From NCBI GenBank assembly GCA_001873945.1, contig MNYI01000194.1, positions 1-5,353 on the forward strand: DNA of 5,353 bases, read 5' to 3'. Positions 1 through 5,057 of the stretch are shown one piece after another. The stretch's first letter is position 1, and every line of letters begins with the position of its first letter. Below the pieces are notes generated by a model that saw only the letters and a list, made by a program, of their open reading frames with translations, was not told the DNA's origin and did not search any database. The DNA comes from Candidatus Desantisbacteria bacterium CG2_30_40_21 (GTDB lineage Bacteria; UBA9089; CG2-30-40-21). Made by a program: the position numbers and the translations under genes.

Positions 1-31
1 TCACCTTCTTTCCTCCATTAGTATCCCACAC

Positions 32-232
32 AGCAGCAATTCTCATTATGGCAAAACTTATGTTCAAAGGGGAATAAGGGAATAGAGGAGATGGTGTCGA
101 TTATCAACAGAATTGTCGGTAGGACAGGCATTTCTGCCTGTCCTGTTGCAGATGACAGGCAAGAATGCCTGTCCTACCGATTAATCTCCATATCTCCCCC
201 TTATCCATTTTACCATAATGAGAATTGCTGCT
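32..232. mobile_element. MITE-like palindromic element with 25-bp terminal inverted repeats
   Basis: Positions 32-56 and 208-232 are inverted copies of one another with a single mismatch in 25 bases (both start AGCAGCAATTCTCATTATGG when read inward). The inner parts are also loosely self-complementary: a GGGAATAAGGGAATAGAGGAGAT-like left arm faces a similar purine-rich right arm on the opposite strand. The centre is the REP-like pair at 116-180. There is no open reading frame, so it would have to be moved by an enzyme encoded elsewhere. No clear target duplication is visible at the ends beyond a possible 2-bp AC. It ends at the first codons of the surviving methyltransferase fragment, so its insertion, or a later deletion beside it, probably removed the rest of that gene. 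Confidence 0.75.
116..180. repeat. REP-like inverted hairpin pair (BIME-like)
   Basis: Two hairpins face each other. The left one is AGGACAGGCA (121-130), a 4-base loop, then its exact complement (135-144). The right one is GACAGGCA (154-161), a 4-base loop, then TGCCTGTC (166-173). The outermost 16 bases, 116-131 and 165-180, are perfect inverted copies. Each hairpin is preceded on its own strand by the tetranucleotide GTAG (119-122; CTAC at 174-177 for the other strand). GTAG plus an adjacent hairpin is the layout of REP elements mobilised by RAYT (TnpA-REP) transposases. No RAYT gene is in the window, so that link is inference. Confidence 0.65.
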
Positions 233-233
233 A

Positions 234-437
234 CGACAGGTATTCTTTCCTCTTGTCTCAGATGTAGAGGGCTGGAGCAAACTCGCGAAGAACTTAAAGG
301 CGGAAATCGATCAGGAGTTGATAGAGGCTTACCGTGGAACCGTTTCGTTTCCTTTCTCAGTCGGTGAGTATAAACAATGCGCGGTAAAAATCGTTGATGA
401 CCGGAGAATTGAAAGCCTGCGGATAATTAAGTTGTGA
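234..437 (+). pseudogene. C-terminal remnant of an adenine-specific DNA methyltransferase (type III Mod-like)
   Basis: About 65 codons remain, ending at a TGA. The readable part runs from SDVEGWSKLAKNLKAEI through ELIEAYRGTVSFPF to AVKIVDDRRIESLRIIKL. From memory, this resembles the extreme C-terminus of COG2189/type III-like site-specific DNA methyltransferases, which end in AVKI(V/I)-D-x-GxExLK-type strands. No catalytic DPPY or FxGxG motif is present, because the rest of the gene is missing and the reading frame runs back into the repeat element at 32-232. It cannot methylate DNA. It sits 14 bases upstream of mntA and in the same operon direction as the restriction-enzyme remnant at 1082-1489, whose partner it would have been. 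Identification rests on a short tail, so the family is less certain than the fact that it is a fragment. Confidence 0.5.
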
Positions 438-445
438 AGAGGAGG
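437..445 (+). promoter_or_regulatory. Ribosome binding site that sets the mntA start
   Basis: AAGAGGAGG lies 6 bases before the ATG at 452. The frame is also open from a GTG at 434, but that codon lies upstream of this Shine-Dalgarno sequence and overlaps the TGA of the methyltransferase remnant, so ATG 452 is preferred. Confidence 0.8.
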
Positions 446-451
446 CTCACT

Positions 452-760
452 ATGTATAATTTGATCGAATATAATTCAAAAGAAAAATTGGAAGAATTTT
501 GCAATAGAAATCATATTAAAAAATTAGCTGTGTTTGGTTCGGCTATTAAAGGGACAATGCGTTCGGATAGCGATATAGATATTCTTGTTGAATTTGAAGA
601 AAATAACATTCCCGGATTATTAACATTTTGCGGTATTCAAAACGAACTTTCCGATATTATCGGACGCGAAGTAGATTTAAGAACCCCGCAGGATTTGAGC
701 CGATATTTTAGACAAAATGTAGAAAAGACAGCTGAGGTGCAATATGCGAAGAGAAGATAA
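452..760 (+). CDS. mntA: MntA-type minimal nucleotidyltransferase, antitoxin of a HEPN/MNT pair
   Basis: A 102-residue protein. The nucleotidyltransferase signature GSX10DXD is complete: G29-S30, then D41 and D43 (AVFGSAIKG...SDSDIDILVEF). A third acidic residue, D75 in REVDLRTP, is where the family has its last metal ligand. The length is normal for stand-alone MNT antitoxins. In the characterised Shewanella HepT/MntA pair, MntA transfers AMP to the tyrosine of the toxin's RX4HXY motif and inactivates it; the same role is inferred here. The gene overlaps hepT by 17 bases, so the two are probably translationally coupled. Its codons look more AT-rich than the methyltransferase and restriction remnants on either side, which suggests it entered the operon separately. 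Confidence 0.92.
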   Translation: MYNLIEYNSKEKLEEFCNRNHIKKLAVFGSAIKGTMRSDSDIDILVEFEENNIPGLLTFCGIQNELSDIIGREVDLRTPQDLSRYFRQNVEKTAEVQYAKRR

Positions 761-1076
761 AATAAGAATTCTCCATATGATTGAATCAGCAGAAAAAGCA
801 CAAGAATTTCTGACTAATAAAACATACGATGATTTACAACAAAATGAACAACTGGCGTTTGCTGTAATGCACGCACTGGAAATAATAGGAGAGGCTGCGG
901 CACAAACAACACAGGAATTTCGTAATGCTTATCCAAATATACAATGGAGGAATATTATCAGCATGCGTAATAAGCTTATTCATGCCTATTTTGATATAAA
1001 TTACAAGATTGTCTGGTCAACGGTGAAAGAAGATATTCCGATGTTATTACAGCAGCTCAGAACGATCAAGGATTAA
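744..1076 (+). CDS. hepT: HepT-like HEPN-domain RNase toxin (DUF86)
   Basis: A 110-residue, mostly helical protein. The diagnostic RX4HXY motif is intact at R75-N-K-L-I-H80-A-Y82. Other family hallmarks are ALEIIGEAA (44-52), EFRNAYPNIQWR (58-69) and a closing DINYKIVWSTVKEDIP (84-99). HEPN toxins of this family act as ribonucleases; Y82 corresponds to the tyrosine that MntA AMPylates in the studied pair. GAGGTG at 734-739 lies 4 bases before the ATG, inside the 3' end of mntA, so synthesis is likely coupled to the antitoxin. The gene is full length with no frameshift and no missing catalytic residue, so the pair looks functional although both flanking restriction-modification genes are broken. 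Confidence 0.93.
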   Translation: MRREDKIRILHMIESAEKAQEFLTNKTYDDLQQNEQLAFAVMHALEIIGEAAAQTTQEFRNAYPNIQWRNIISMRNKLIHAYFDINYKIVWSTVKEDIPMLLQQLRTIKD

Positions 1077-1081
1077 AGCAA

Positions 1082-1489
1082 ATGCTAAATAAAATTGACA
1101 AGCTGATTATTAATTCTCCGTATGAGGAGCCCAAGGAATACTGGTCATATGAATGTACCGCCCGGATATTTAGTAAAGTTGAAGGTAGGCGATCTGCAGG
1201 ATATGTTATGGCAACGCTCGGGTCACGGTCATCCGATGACCCGGGTATTTTTGTTGAGATTTCTCTGGTTAATGATATTAGAAAGTGTGTTAAAAAATGG
1301 CGTGAAAATGATTATCAGAGAATAACTGGCATTACGAAAGGCAAGGACGACGACCGCAATAAAGTCAAGCATGATTTTCTCGACGAATGGGTGCAAGCGG
1401 TCAATACACATGGCGGTTTTGGCAAATGGGCATGGGCAGTGTCGCATTATCCGAGCGATTTGGAAGGAATATTAGAACAATTGAGGTGA
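1082..1489 (+). pseudogene. Internally deleted type III-like restriction endonuclease/helicase (BPTD_3080-like)
   Basis: An open frame of 135 residues that joins two distant ends of a long protein. Residues 1-86 (INSPYEEPKEYW, then GRRSAGYVMATLGSRSSDDPG, FVEISLVNDIRK, ITGITK) match what I recall of the N-terminus of DEAD-box restriction enzymes of the BPTD_3080/type III Res-like family. Residues 87-135 (KDDDRNKVKHDFLDEWVQAVN, then HGGFGKWAWAVSHYP) match their C-terminal tail after the nuclease region. The helicase Walker A and DEAD motifs and the nuclease core are all missing, roughly 800 or more residues. The join near 1337-1345 keeps the frame. AAGGA at 1068-1072 could serve as ribosome binding site. 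It starts 5 bases after hepT and ends 5 bases before the YchF-like gene. It cannot cut DNA; a regulatory role for the mini-protein cannot be excluded. Confidence 0.7.
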
Positions 1490-1494
1490 AAAAA

Positions 1495-2547
1495 ATGAAA
1501 CTTGGTATAATTGGCAGTAGATCTTCTGGTAAAACCAGCCTGTTTAATGGGCTTACCGGCTTGAATGTGGATATATCCGGGTATCAGAAGGGTGGGGTAA
1601 ATATTGGTGTGGTTAAGGTTCCTGATGAGCGAATGGAAAGGTTGATTAAAATGTATCAGCCCAAAAAGATAAGCCATACCTCAATTGAATTTATGGACAT
1701 TGCTGGCTCATCGGATTCAGATGAGATTGGAACACAAAAATTGGGACAACTACGGGAGGTTGATGCCCTTGTTCTCGTTGTTCGTTGTTTTGAGTCCGCT
1801 GCATCTGGCATCTCAAAGATTGACCCGACTGGAGAGATAGAGTCCATAGAAATGGAATTGATCTTAGCTGACATGGATTCTCTTGGTCGAAAGATTGAAC
1901 GATTAGAAAAACAGGCAAGATCAGGGGATGCCAAGATAAAAGAACAGATAAAGATATTGGAAGGCTTAAAGGAAACCCTTGACAATAACCTTCCACTTAG
2001 AAGCAGAAAGATTACCCCACAGGAGCAAGCCATCATTGATGAGCTTCAATTATTAACCCCTAAAAAAATCCTATTCGTAGCCAATATCGCTGAACAGGAT
2101 ATTCCTGGTGAAGAAACTGTGAGAATGATCTCTGATATTGTAGGGAAAAATGTTATTGCTGTTTGTGCCAAAATAGAGGCAGAACTTTGCCAGCTCGAAG
2201 AGGATGAAAAAAAGGAATACATGAAAGAGCTTGGCATAGAAAACTCCGGGCTAAATAAGCTGATTAATACCTGCTATAGCCTGCTTGATCTGGTAACCTT
2301 TTTCACCTGTGGACCAAAGGAGGTCAAGGCATATCCTATCGCAAGACATACCAAAGCCCCAAGAGCTGCTGGTAAGATACACTCAGACATAGAAAGGGGA
2401 TTTATTCGAGCAGAGGTGATAAACTATAAAGATTTGATTGCCCTTGGCTCAGAGGCAGCGGTTAAAGAAAAAGGACTATTTCGGGTTGAAGGTAAGGAAT
2501 ACGAGGTGCAGGATGGGGATATATTTTGTTTCAGGTTTAATGTGTAG
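1495..2547 (+). CDS. ychF: Divergent YchF/OLA1-family P-loop NTPase with TGS domain
   Basis: A 350-residue cytosolic protein, slightly shorter than typical YchF (about 363). The P-loop is G7-SRSS-G12-K13-T14, the G3 motif is D68-I-A-G71, and the G4 position reads N197-I-A-E200. That NxxE in place of NKxD is the YchF hallmark and goes with ATP rather than GTP preference. A helical coiled-coil insertion spans about 115-165. The C-terminal TGS/DUF933 domain (about 266-349) is well conserved: TFFTCGPKEVKA, KAPRAAG, ERGFIRAEVI, VQDGDIFCFRFNV. Known YchF proteins bind ribosomes and act in translation and stress responses. The start is ATG 1495, with GAGGTGA at 1483-1489 as ribosome binding site; longer in-frame starts lie inside the preceding remnant. 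Two oddities: the P-loop is SRSSGKT rather than the usual NVGKS, and the conserved AGLVxGA(S)xGEGLGN switch II is replaced by AGSSDSDEIGTQKLG. Confidence 0.9.
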   Translation: MKLGIIGSRSSGKTSLFNGLTGLNVDISGYQKGGVNIGVVKVPDERMERLIKMYQPKKISHTSIEFMDIAGSSDSDEIGTQKLGQLREVDALVLVVRCFESAASGISKIDPTGEIESIEMELILADMDSLGRKIERLEKQARSGDAKIKEQIKILEGLKETLDNNLPLRSRKITPQEQAIIDELQLLTPKKILFVANIAEQDIPGEETVRMISDIVGKNVIAVCAKIEAELCQLEEDEKKEYMKELGIENSGLNKLINTCYSLLDLVTFFTCGPKEVKAYPIARHTKAPRAAGKIHSDIERGFIRAEVINYKDLIALGSEAAVKEKGLFRVEGKEYEVQDGDIFCFRFNV

Positions 2548-2551
2548 GGGA

Positions 2552-2745
2552 TAACTACTCAGCGAGGGGAATTTACCACAGAGGCACAGAGACACGAAGA
2601 AGAAATACAGAGTAAAGTGGCATGATTTAAGGCAAGATAACAAATTGGGTAAACGAGTAGCTGGTTTGTATTTTCCTAATTCCTCCTTATCAAAGTGGAG
2701 GAGGGATGTTCTTCTTTGTGCCTCCGTGTCTCCATGGTGAGTATA
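2552..2745. repeat. Palindromic interspersed element, copy A of the 'ACCACAGAGGCAC' family
   Basis: The left arm (about 2552-2602) begins TAACTACTCAG and continues TTACCACAGAGGCACAGAG. The right arm (about 2709-2745), read on the minus strand, begins ATACTCACCATGGAG and continues GACACGGAGGCACAAAG. Thirty-two aligned bases across the arms share 25. The interior holds a smaller hairpin, TCCTCC (2681-2686) with GGAGGA (2697-2702). The element fills the gap between the ychF-like gene and the convergent TPR gene, and no reading frame in it looks like a gene. As a strong inverted repeat between two converging genes it may help end transcription from both sides; that is inference. Confidence 0.65.
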
Positions 2746-2774
2746 TGTAGGAGGAATAATTACCGTTAAATGTC

Positions 2775-3125
2775 TCATCGCAAATACATCTTACCCTTTT
2801 CATAATAATGCTGTGCCTCTTCTATTTGCCCTTTTTTTTCATACAACATACCTACAACATGATAAATATCCTTTTTCTTAAAATCGTCCTCTATCTCATC
2901 CATAATACTTATTGCTTGTTTATAGTAAGAAATTGCTTGATCATACTTGCCCAATTTGTCATGAGACAAACCAATAATAATATAGCTTTGCAGAATGAGT
3001 TTTAAGTCCCCTGTTTCTTTGCCGAGTTGAGCATTTTTTTCTGCATATTCAATGGCTCGATCCCACTGCTCCCTTTGCTGACAGCTCTTAGCCAGATTAA
3101 GATAAACTGAATCCCATTTTTTCAT
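2775..3125 (-). CDS. Small tetratricopeptide-repeat (TPR) protein
   Basis: 116 residues making three TPR units and almost nothing else: about 5-38 (YLNLAKSCQQREQWDRAIEYAEKNA split over two helices), about 46-79 (SYIIIGLSHDKLGKYDQAISYYKQA) and about 86-114 (IYHVVGMLYEKKGQIEEAQHYYEK). The G/A-Y-A spacing of the TPR consensus is clear in all three. There is no signal peptide, membrane segment or catalytic domain, so it is most likely a cytosolic protein-binding scaffold; the partner is unknown. AGAGGTGA, 6 bases before the ATG, supports the start. It stands alone, facing the ychF-like gene and divergent from rpmB, so context gives no functional clue. It could be the surviving piece of a longer TPR protein, but it has its own good ribosome binding site. 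Confidence 0.82.
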   Translation of the reverse strand: MKKWDSVYLNLAKSCQQREQWDRAIEYAEKNAQLGKETGDLKLILQSYIIIGLSHDKLGKYDQAISYYKQAISIMDEIEDDFKKKDIYHVVGMLYEKKGQIEEAQHYYEKGKMYLR

Positions 3126-3292
3126 AATATTTCACCTCTTGGTAATGTATGGTGACCGGGGAAGCCATCCGGAATCACTGATTATCCTTAATACTTATCG
3201 GCAATACTATTGGTTTAACTTTAGGGAACAGATAGTGTATAGTGTGATATTTCATACACCTGCAATATCTGCCTTGCGTAAGTAAAAAACAC
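3126..3292. other. Intergenic space between divergent TPR gene and rpmB promoter
   Basis: No gene is visible. Two weak hairpins can be drawn: GTGACCGG (3151-3158) with CCGGAATCAC (3169-3178), and GTGTAT (3235-3240) with ATACAC (3254-3259). The promoter of the TPR gene should lie here on the minus strand, but no well-spaced -35/-10 pair stands out. Confidence 0.4.
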
Positions 3293-3321
3293 TTGCAAAA
3301 TCACTGTTTTTATGCTAAAAT
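3293..3321 (+). promoter_or_regulatory. Predicted sigma70-type promoter for rpmB
   Basis: TTGCAA (3293-3298) and TAAAAT (3316-3321) are separated by 17 bases. The predicted start, near 3328, would give a leader of about 145 bases that contains a repeat element. No other promoter closer to rpmB is obvious. Confidence 0.4.
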
Positions 3322-3325
3322 AGGT

Positions 3326-3448
3326 ATGGTTCAAAGTCAGGAGCAACAATTAGACATGTGAGTATGTGACTGTATTAAATATACGGGGGTTAGGGGGGTT
3401 GTAATTCTCTGTGCTTTTGTGCCTCTGTGGTAAACAGTTTTGAACCAT
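3326..3448. repeat. Repeat element in the rpmB leader, bounded by ATGGTTCAAA inverted repeats
   Basis: ATGGTTCAAA at 3326-3335 has an exact inverted copy at 3439-3448. Inside, 3403-3435 is a single arm of the same family seen at 2552-2745 and 5093-5287 (minus-strand reading GTTTACCACAGAGGCAC, then AAAAGCACAGAG). A purine-rich stretch, GGGGGTTAGGGGGG, lies at 3385-3398. If transcribed from the promoter at 3293-3321, the two ends could pair and close the leader into a stem just upstream of the rpmB ribosome binding site. Confidence 0.5.
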
Positions 3449-3474
3449 GCCAAAAACATTAAGGAGGAGTTATT

Positions 3475-3660
3475 ATGGGTAAGGTATGTGAGTTTTGCGG
3501 AAAGGGACCAATGACTGGCAATAATGTCAGCCATTCAAATCAAAAAACAAAGAGAAGATGGTTGCCAAATATTCAACATATGAAGTTAACAATTAAGGGG
3601 ACAACAGCATATAGAAATATCTGCACCTCCTGTCTTCGCACGCAAAAAGCCGCAGTGTAG
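3475..3660 (+). CDS. rpmB: 50S ribosomal protein bL28
   Basis: 61 residues, normal for the short form of bL28, a structural protein of the large ribosomal subunit. The family signature is present throughout: GKVCEFCGKGPMTGNNVSHS at the start, then KTKRRWLPNIQ and the closing YRNICTSCLRT. Four cysteines, C5, C8, C50 and C53, form the zinc-binding set, so this is the zinc-containing (C+) form rather than the zinc-free paralogue that some bacteria express under zinc starvation. The ribosome binding site AAGGAGGAG (3461-3469), 5 bases before the ATG, is close to ideal, as expected for a highly expressed gene. It is transcribed alone and ends at a hairpin shared with the converging partition operon. 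Confidence 0.97.
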   Translation: MGKVCEFCGKGPMTGNNVSHSNQKTKRRWLPNIQHMKLTIKGTTAYRNICTSCLRTQKAAV

Positions 3661-3685
3661 ATTTTTCGCAGTAGTTTGAAATGAC

Positions 3686-3720
3686 AGATAGGGGGGCTGA
3701 AATGAATTATCCCCCCATCT
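3686..3720 (+). terminator. Rho-independent-like terminator of rpmB
   Basis: AGATA-GGGGGG (3686-3696) pairs with CCCCCC-ATCT (3711-3720), a 10-bp stem with one bulged A and a 14-base loop, followed by the pyrimidine-rich CTTTTCTT. It lies 25 bases after the rpmB stop. On the minus strand the same hairpin covers the last two glycine codons and the stop of the centromere-binding gene, with a poorer T tract, so it may slow transcription from both sides. Confidence 0.5.
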
Positions 3721-4111
3721 CTTTTCTTCCATCCTCTCTATCTCCCACAAGGGCATGTTTTAGATGTAGAAGAAATTCAGCCTCATCTGCTATCTCTCGC
3801 ACATCAAAATCTATTTCTTTGATCAAATCAAGACAGGCTCGAATGATGGTGTTTTTGGTAATTCTTTCTTTTTTATTCCTTGAAGACCTATTCTTCATCA
3901 CCTTTCTTTCTAATAAAGAAAGCCAGTCTAATTGATCCTGCCGCAGAAGGATAGAAAGCTTAATGTCAAATGTCTTAAATTTTGGCTGTTTGGATAGCCT
4001 GATAAACTTCTGTATCTCAGTCTTATTGCCATTATCAACAGGTGTGAGTATGGGTTTAGTGATATTAAATATGGAATCAATCCCTTTTCCAAGAACAACC
4101 CTTTTAGCCAT
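3707..4111 (-). CDS. Putative centromere-binding partner of ParA: ParB-like N-terminal box plus ribbon-helix-helix-like domain
   Basis: 134 residues. The N-terminus (MAKRVVLGKGIDSIF, 1-15) closely resembles the LGKGLDALI box with which ParB/Spo0J proteins contact ParA. The rest does not look like ParB: the arginine-rich GxxRxxA CTP-binding box and the ParB helix-turn-helix are both absent. Instead, IKLSILL (50-56) could be a strand, QDQLDWLSLLERKV (58-71) a helix, and RITKNTIIRACLDLI (83-97) a second helix with the typical RHH opening (T/S-x-x-x-hhR). A charged helix follows (104-121). The ATG at 4109-4111 is chosen because AGAGGTG lies 7 bases upstream and it matches the ParB box; an upstream in-frame ATG at 4156 lies deep inside parA. 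It overlaps the parA stop by 8 bases, so it is translationally coupled. Function is inferred from context and the N-terminal box; the RHH fold is a reading by eye. Confidence 0.7.
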   Translation of the reverse strand: MAKRVVLGKGIDSIFNITKPILTPVDNGNKTEIQKFIRLSKQPKFKTFDIKLSILLRQDQLDWLSLLERKVMKNRSSRNKKERITKNTIIRACLDLIKEIDFDVREIADEAEFLLHLKHALVGDREDGRKEMGG

Positions 4112-4871
4112 TATTAAGCACCTCTTTTGCCAGGCAACAATAATCATGGGCACCATGTGACTTGGGTGAATATACTTCTATGGGAATACCAAAGGAAGGT
4201 GATTCAGCAAGCCGAACATTCTTTCGAATCTTTGTCTTAAAAACCTTATTCCCAAAGCATTCAATTATCTTCTCCATGATAGCATCACTTAAATTTACCC
4301 TTACATCATACATGGTAGGGATAATACCTGTTACCTCCAGATTATGATTCAATCTTTTTTTAACCACCTCAACACTCTTTAATAGTTTTTTCATTCCTTC
4401 TAAGGCAAAGTATTCTGTTTGCACAGGTATCATAACCTCAGTGGATGTGGTTAAGGCATTTAGTGTAAGCAAACCAAGTGATGGCGGACAATCAATAAAG
4501 ATAAAATCATATTCATTTTCCGTACCATCCATACTATCCTTCAAAGTAGACTCACGGCCAATCATATTCACAAGCTCCAATTCTGCACCTGAAAGCTCAA
4601 TATTTGATGGAACAATATCAAGATTCTCCACAGGGGTTTTATAGATAGCATCCCTGAGCATTTTATCTGGATCAACTAAGACATCATACATGGATACCGG
4701 AAGGTCATAGATGCTGATGCCAAGGTGGATGCTGGCATTACCTTGCGGATCCATATCAAGCAACAAAACCCTTTGCCCCATGGAGGCTAAAGCAGTGCTT
4801 AAATTTACGGCAGTTGTAGTTTTTCCGCAGCCACCCTTTTGATTGGTTAAAGCAATAATTCTTGCAGGCAT
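4104..4871 (-). CDS. parA: ParA/Soj-family partition ATPase
   Basis: 255 residues, the usual size of chromosomal Soj-type ParA, with no extra N-terminal DNA-binding domain. The deviant Walker A is K12-GGCG-K17-TT, with the signature lysine K12. The A' motif is LLLDMDPQGN (36-45) and Walker B is DFIFIDCPPS with D127. The C-terminus has the expected RLAESPSFGIPI and a basic tail. Such ATPases bind nucleoid DNA as ATP dimers and move or position a cargo marked by the partner DNA-binding protein. The partner is the overlapping downstream gene, not a canonical ParB. The ATG is fixed by an in-frame stop just upstream (TAA, 4881-4883 on the minus strand). GAGGAG (4884-4889) is 12 bases away, longer than ideal, so translation may be moderate. 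A near-consensus promoter lies about 57 bases upstream. Confidence 0.96.
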   Translation of the reverse strand: MPARIIALTNQKGGCGKTTTAVNLSTALASMGQRVLLLDMDPQGNASIHLGISIYDLPVSMYDVLVDPDKMLRDAIYKTPVENLDIVPSNIELSGAELELVNMIGRESTLKDSMDGTENEYDFIFIDCPPSLGLLTLNALTTSTEVMIPVQTEYFALEGMKKLLKSVEVVKKRLNHNLEVTGIIPTMYDVRVNLSDAIMEKIIECFGNKVFKTKIRKNVRLAESPSFGIPIEVYSPKSHGAHDYCCLAKEVLNNG

Positions 4872-4903
4872 CTTATTTCTTTACTCCTCACAGGTATTTA
4901 TTT

Positions 4904-4922
4904 TGAACTTCTGAACTCTGAA
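4904..4922. promoter_or_regulatory. Direct repeats at the parA transcription start: candidate operator or parS
   Basis: TGAACT occurs at 4904-4909 and 4912-4917, and TGAA again at 4919-4922, with spacing of 8 and 7 bases. They begin at the predicted transcription start (about 4921) and run toward the gene. Ribbon-helix-helix centromere-binding proteins (omega, ParG) bind short tandem repeats that double as operators of their own par operon, so the position fits. Only three units, one partial, are present. Confidence 0.4.
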
Positions 4923-4927
4923 TATTT

Positions 4928-4956
4928 ATTATACCATTAAACTCAAAAAATGTAAA
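4928..4956 (-). promoter_or_regulatory. Near-consensus sigma70-type promoter of the parA operon
   Basis: Read on the minus strand, TTTACA (4956-4951) is followed after exactly 17 bases by a perfect TATAAT (4933-4928). The transcript should start near 4921, giving a leader of about 50 bases before parA. One promoter can serve both overlapping genes. Confidence 0.8.
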
Positions 4957-5057
4957 GAAAAATTTTGACCTGTATGATTAGAATTTGGAACGATGAGCTT
5001 ACTTGCTTTCGCTTTGTTTTGTGCGGGTAGCTTACTTAGTCGTCTTTCGCATGCAAG
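4957..5057. other. Short non-coding stretch with imperfect direct repeat
   Basis: No supported gene. AGCTTACTT followed by CTTTCGC occurs twice: 4996-5012, and 5029-5050 with five extra bases between the blocks. It separates the parA promoter from the palindromic element to the right. Confidence 0.35.

Noticed and set aside
434..451. Upstream GTG start adding six residues to MntA
   Set aside because: It overlaps the preceding stop and precedes the strong AAGAGGAGG; ATG 452 has the right spacing.
1387..1494. Longer N-terminus for the YchF-like protein
   Set aside because: It would overlap the restriction remnant in another frame, and the extra residues do not resemble YchF, whose P-loop normally starts within the first ten residues.
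1656..2036. Minus-strand frames of over 100 codons opposite the YchF-like gene
   Set aside because: They are antisense shadows of a strongly conserved coding region, with serine- and proline-rich nonsense composition.
2476..2778. 100-residue minus-strand frame across the repeat element
   Set aside because: It overlaps the well-supported 3' end of the YchF-like gene and its composition reflects the repeat arms, not a protein family.
3385..3398. G-quadruplex in the rpmB leader
   Set aside because: Only two G runs are present; four are needed for a standard intramolecular quadruplex.
4112..4156. Longer N-terminus for the ParA partner protein
   Set aside because: Those codons lie inside the parA coding end and precede the AGAGGTG ribosome binding site; the LGKGID box begins right after the chosen ATG.
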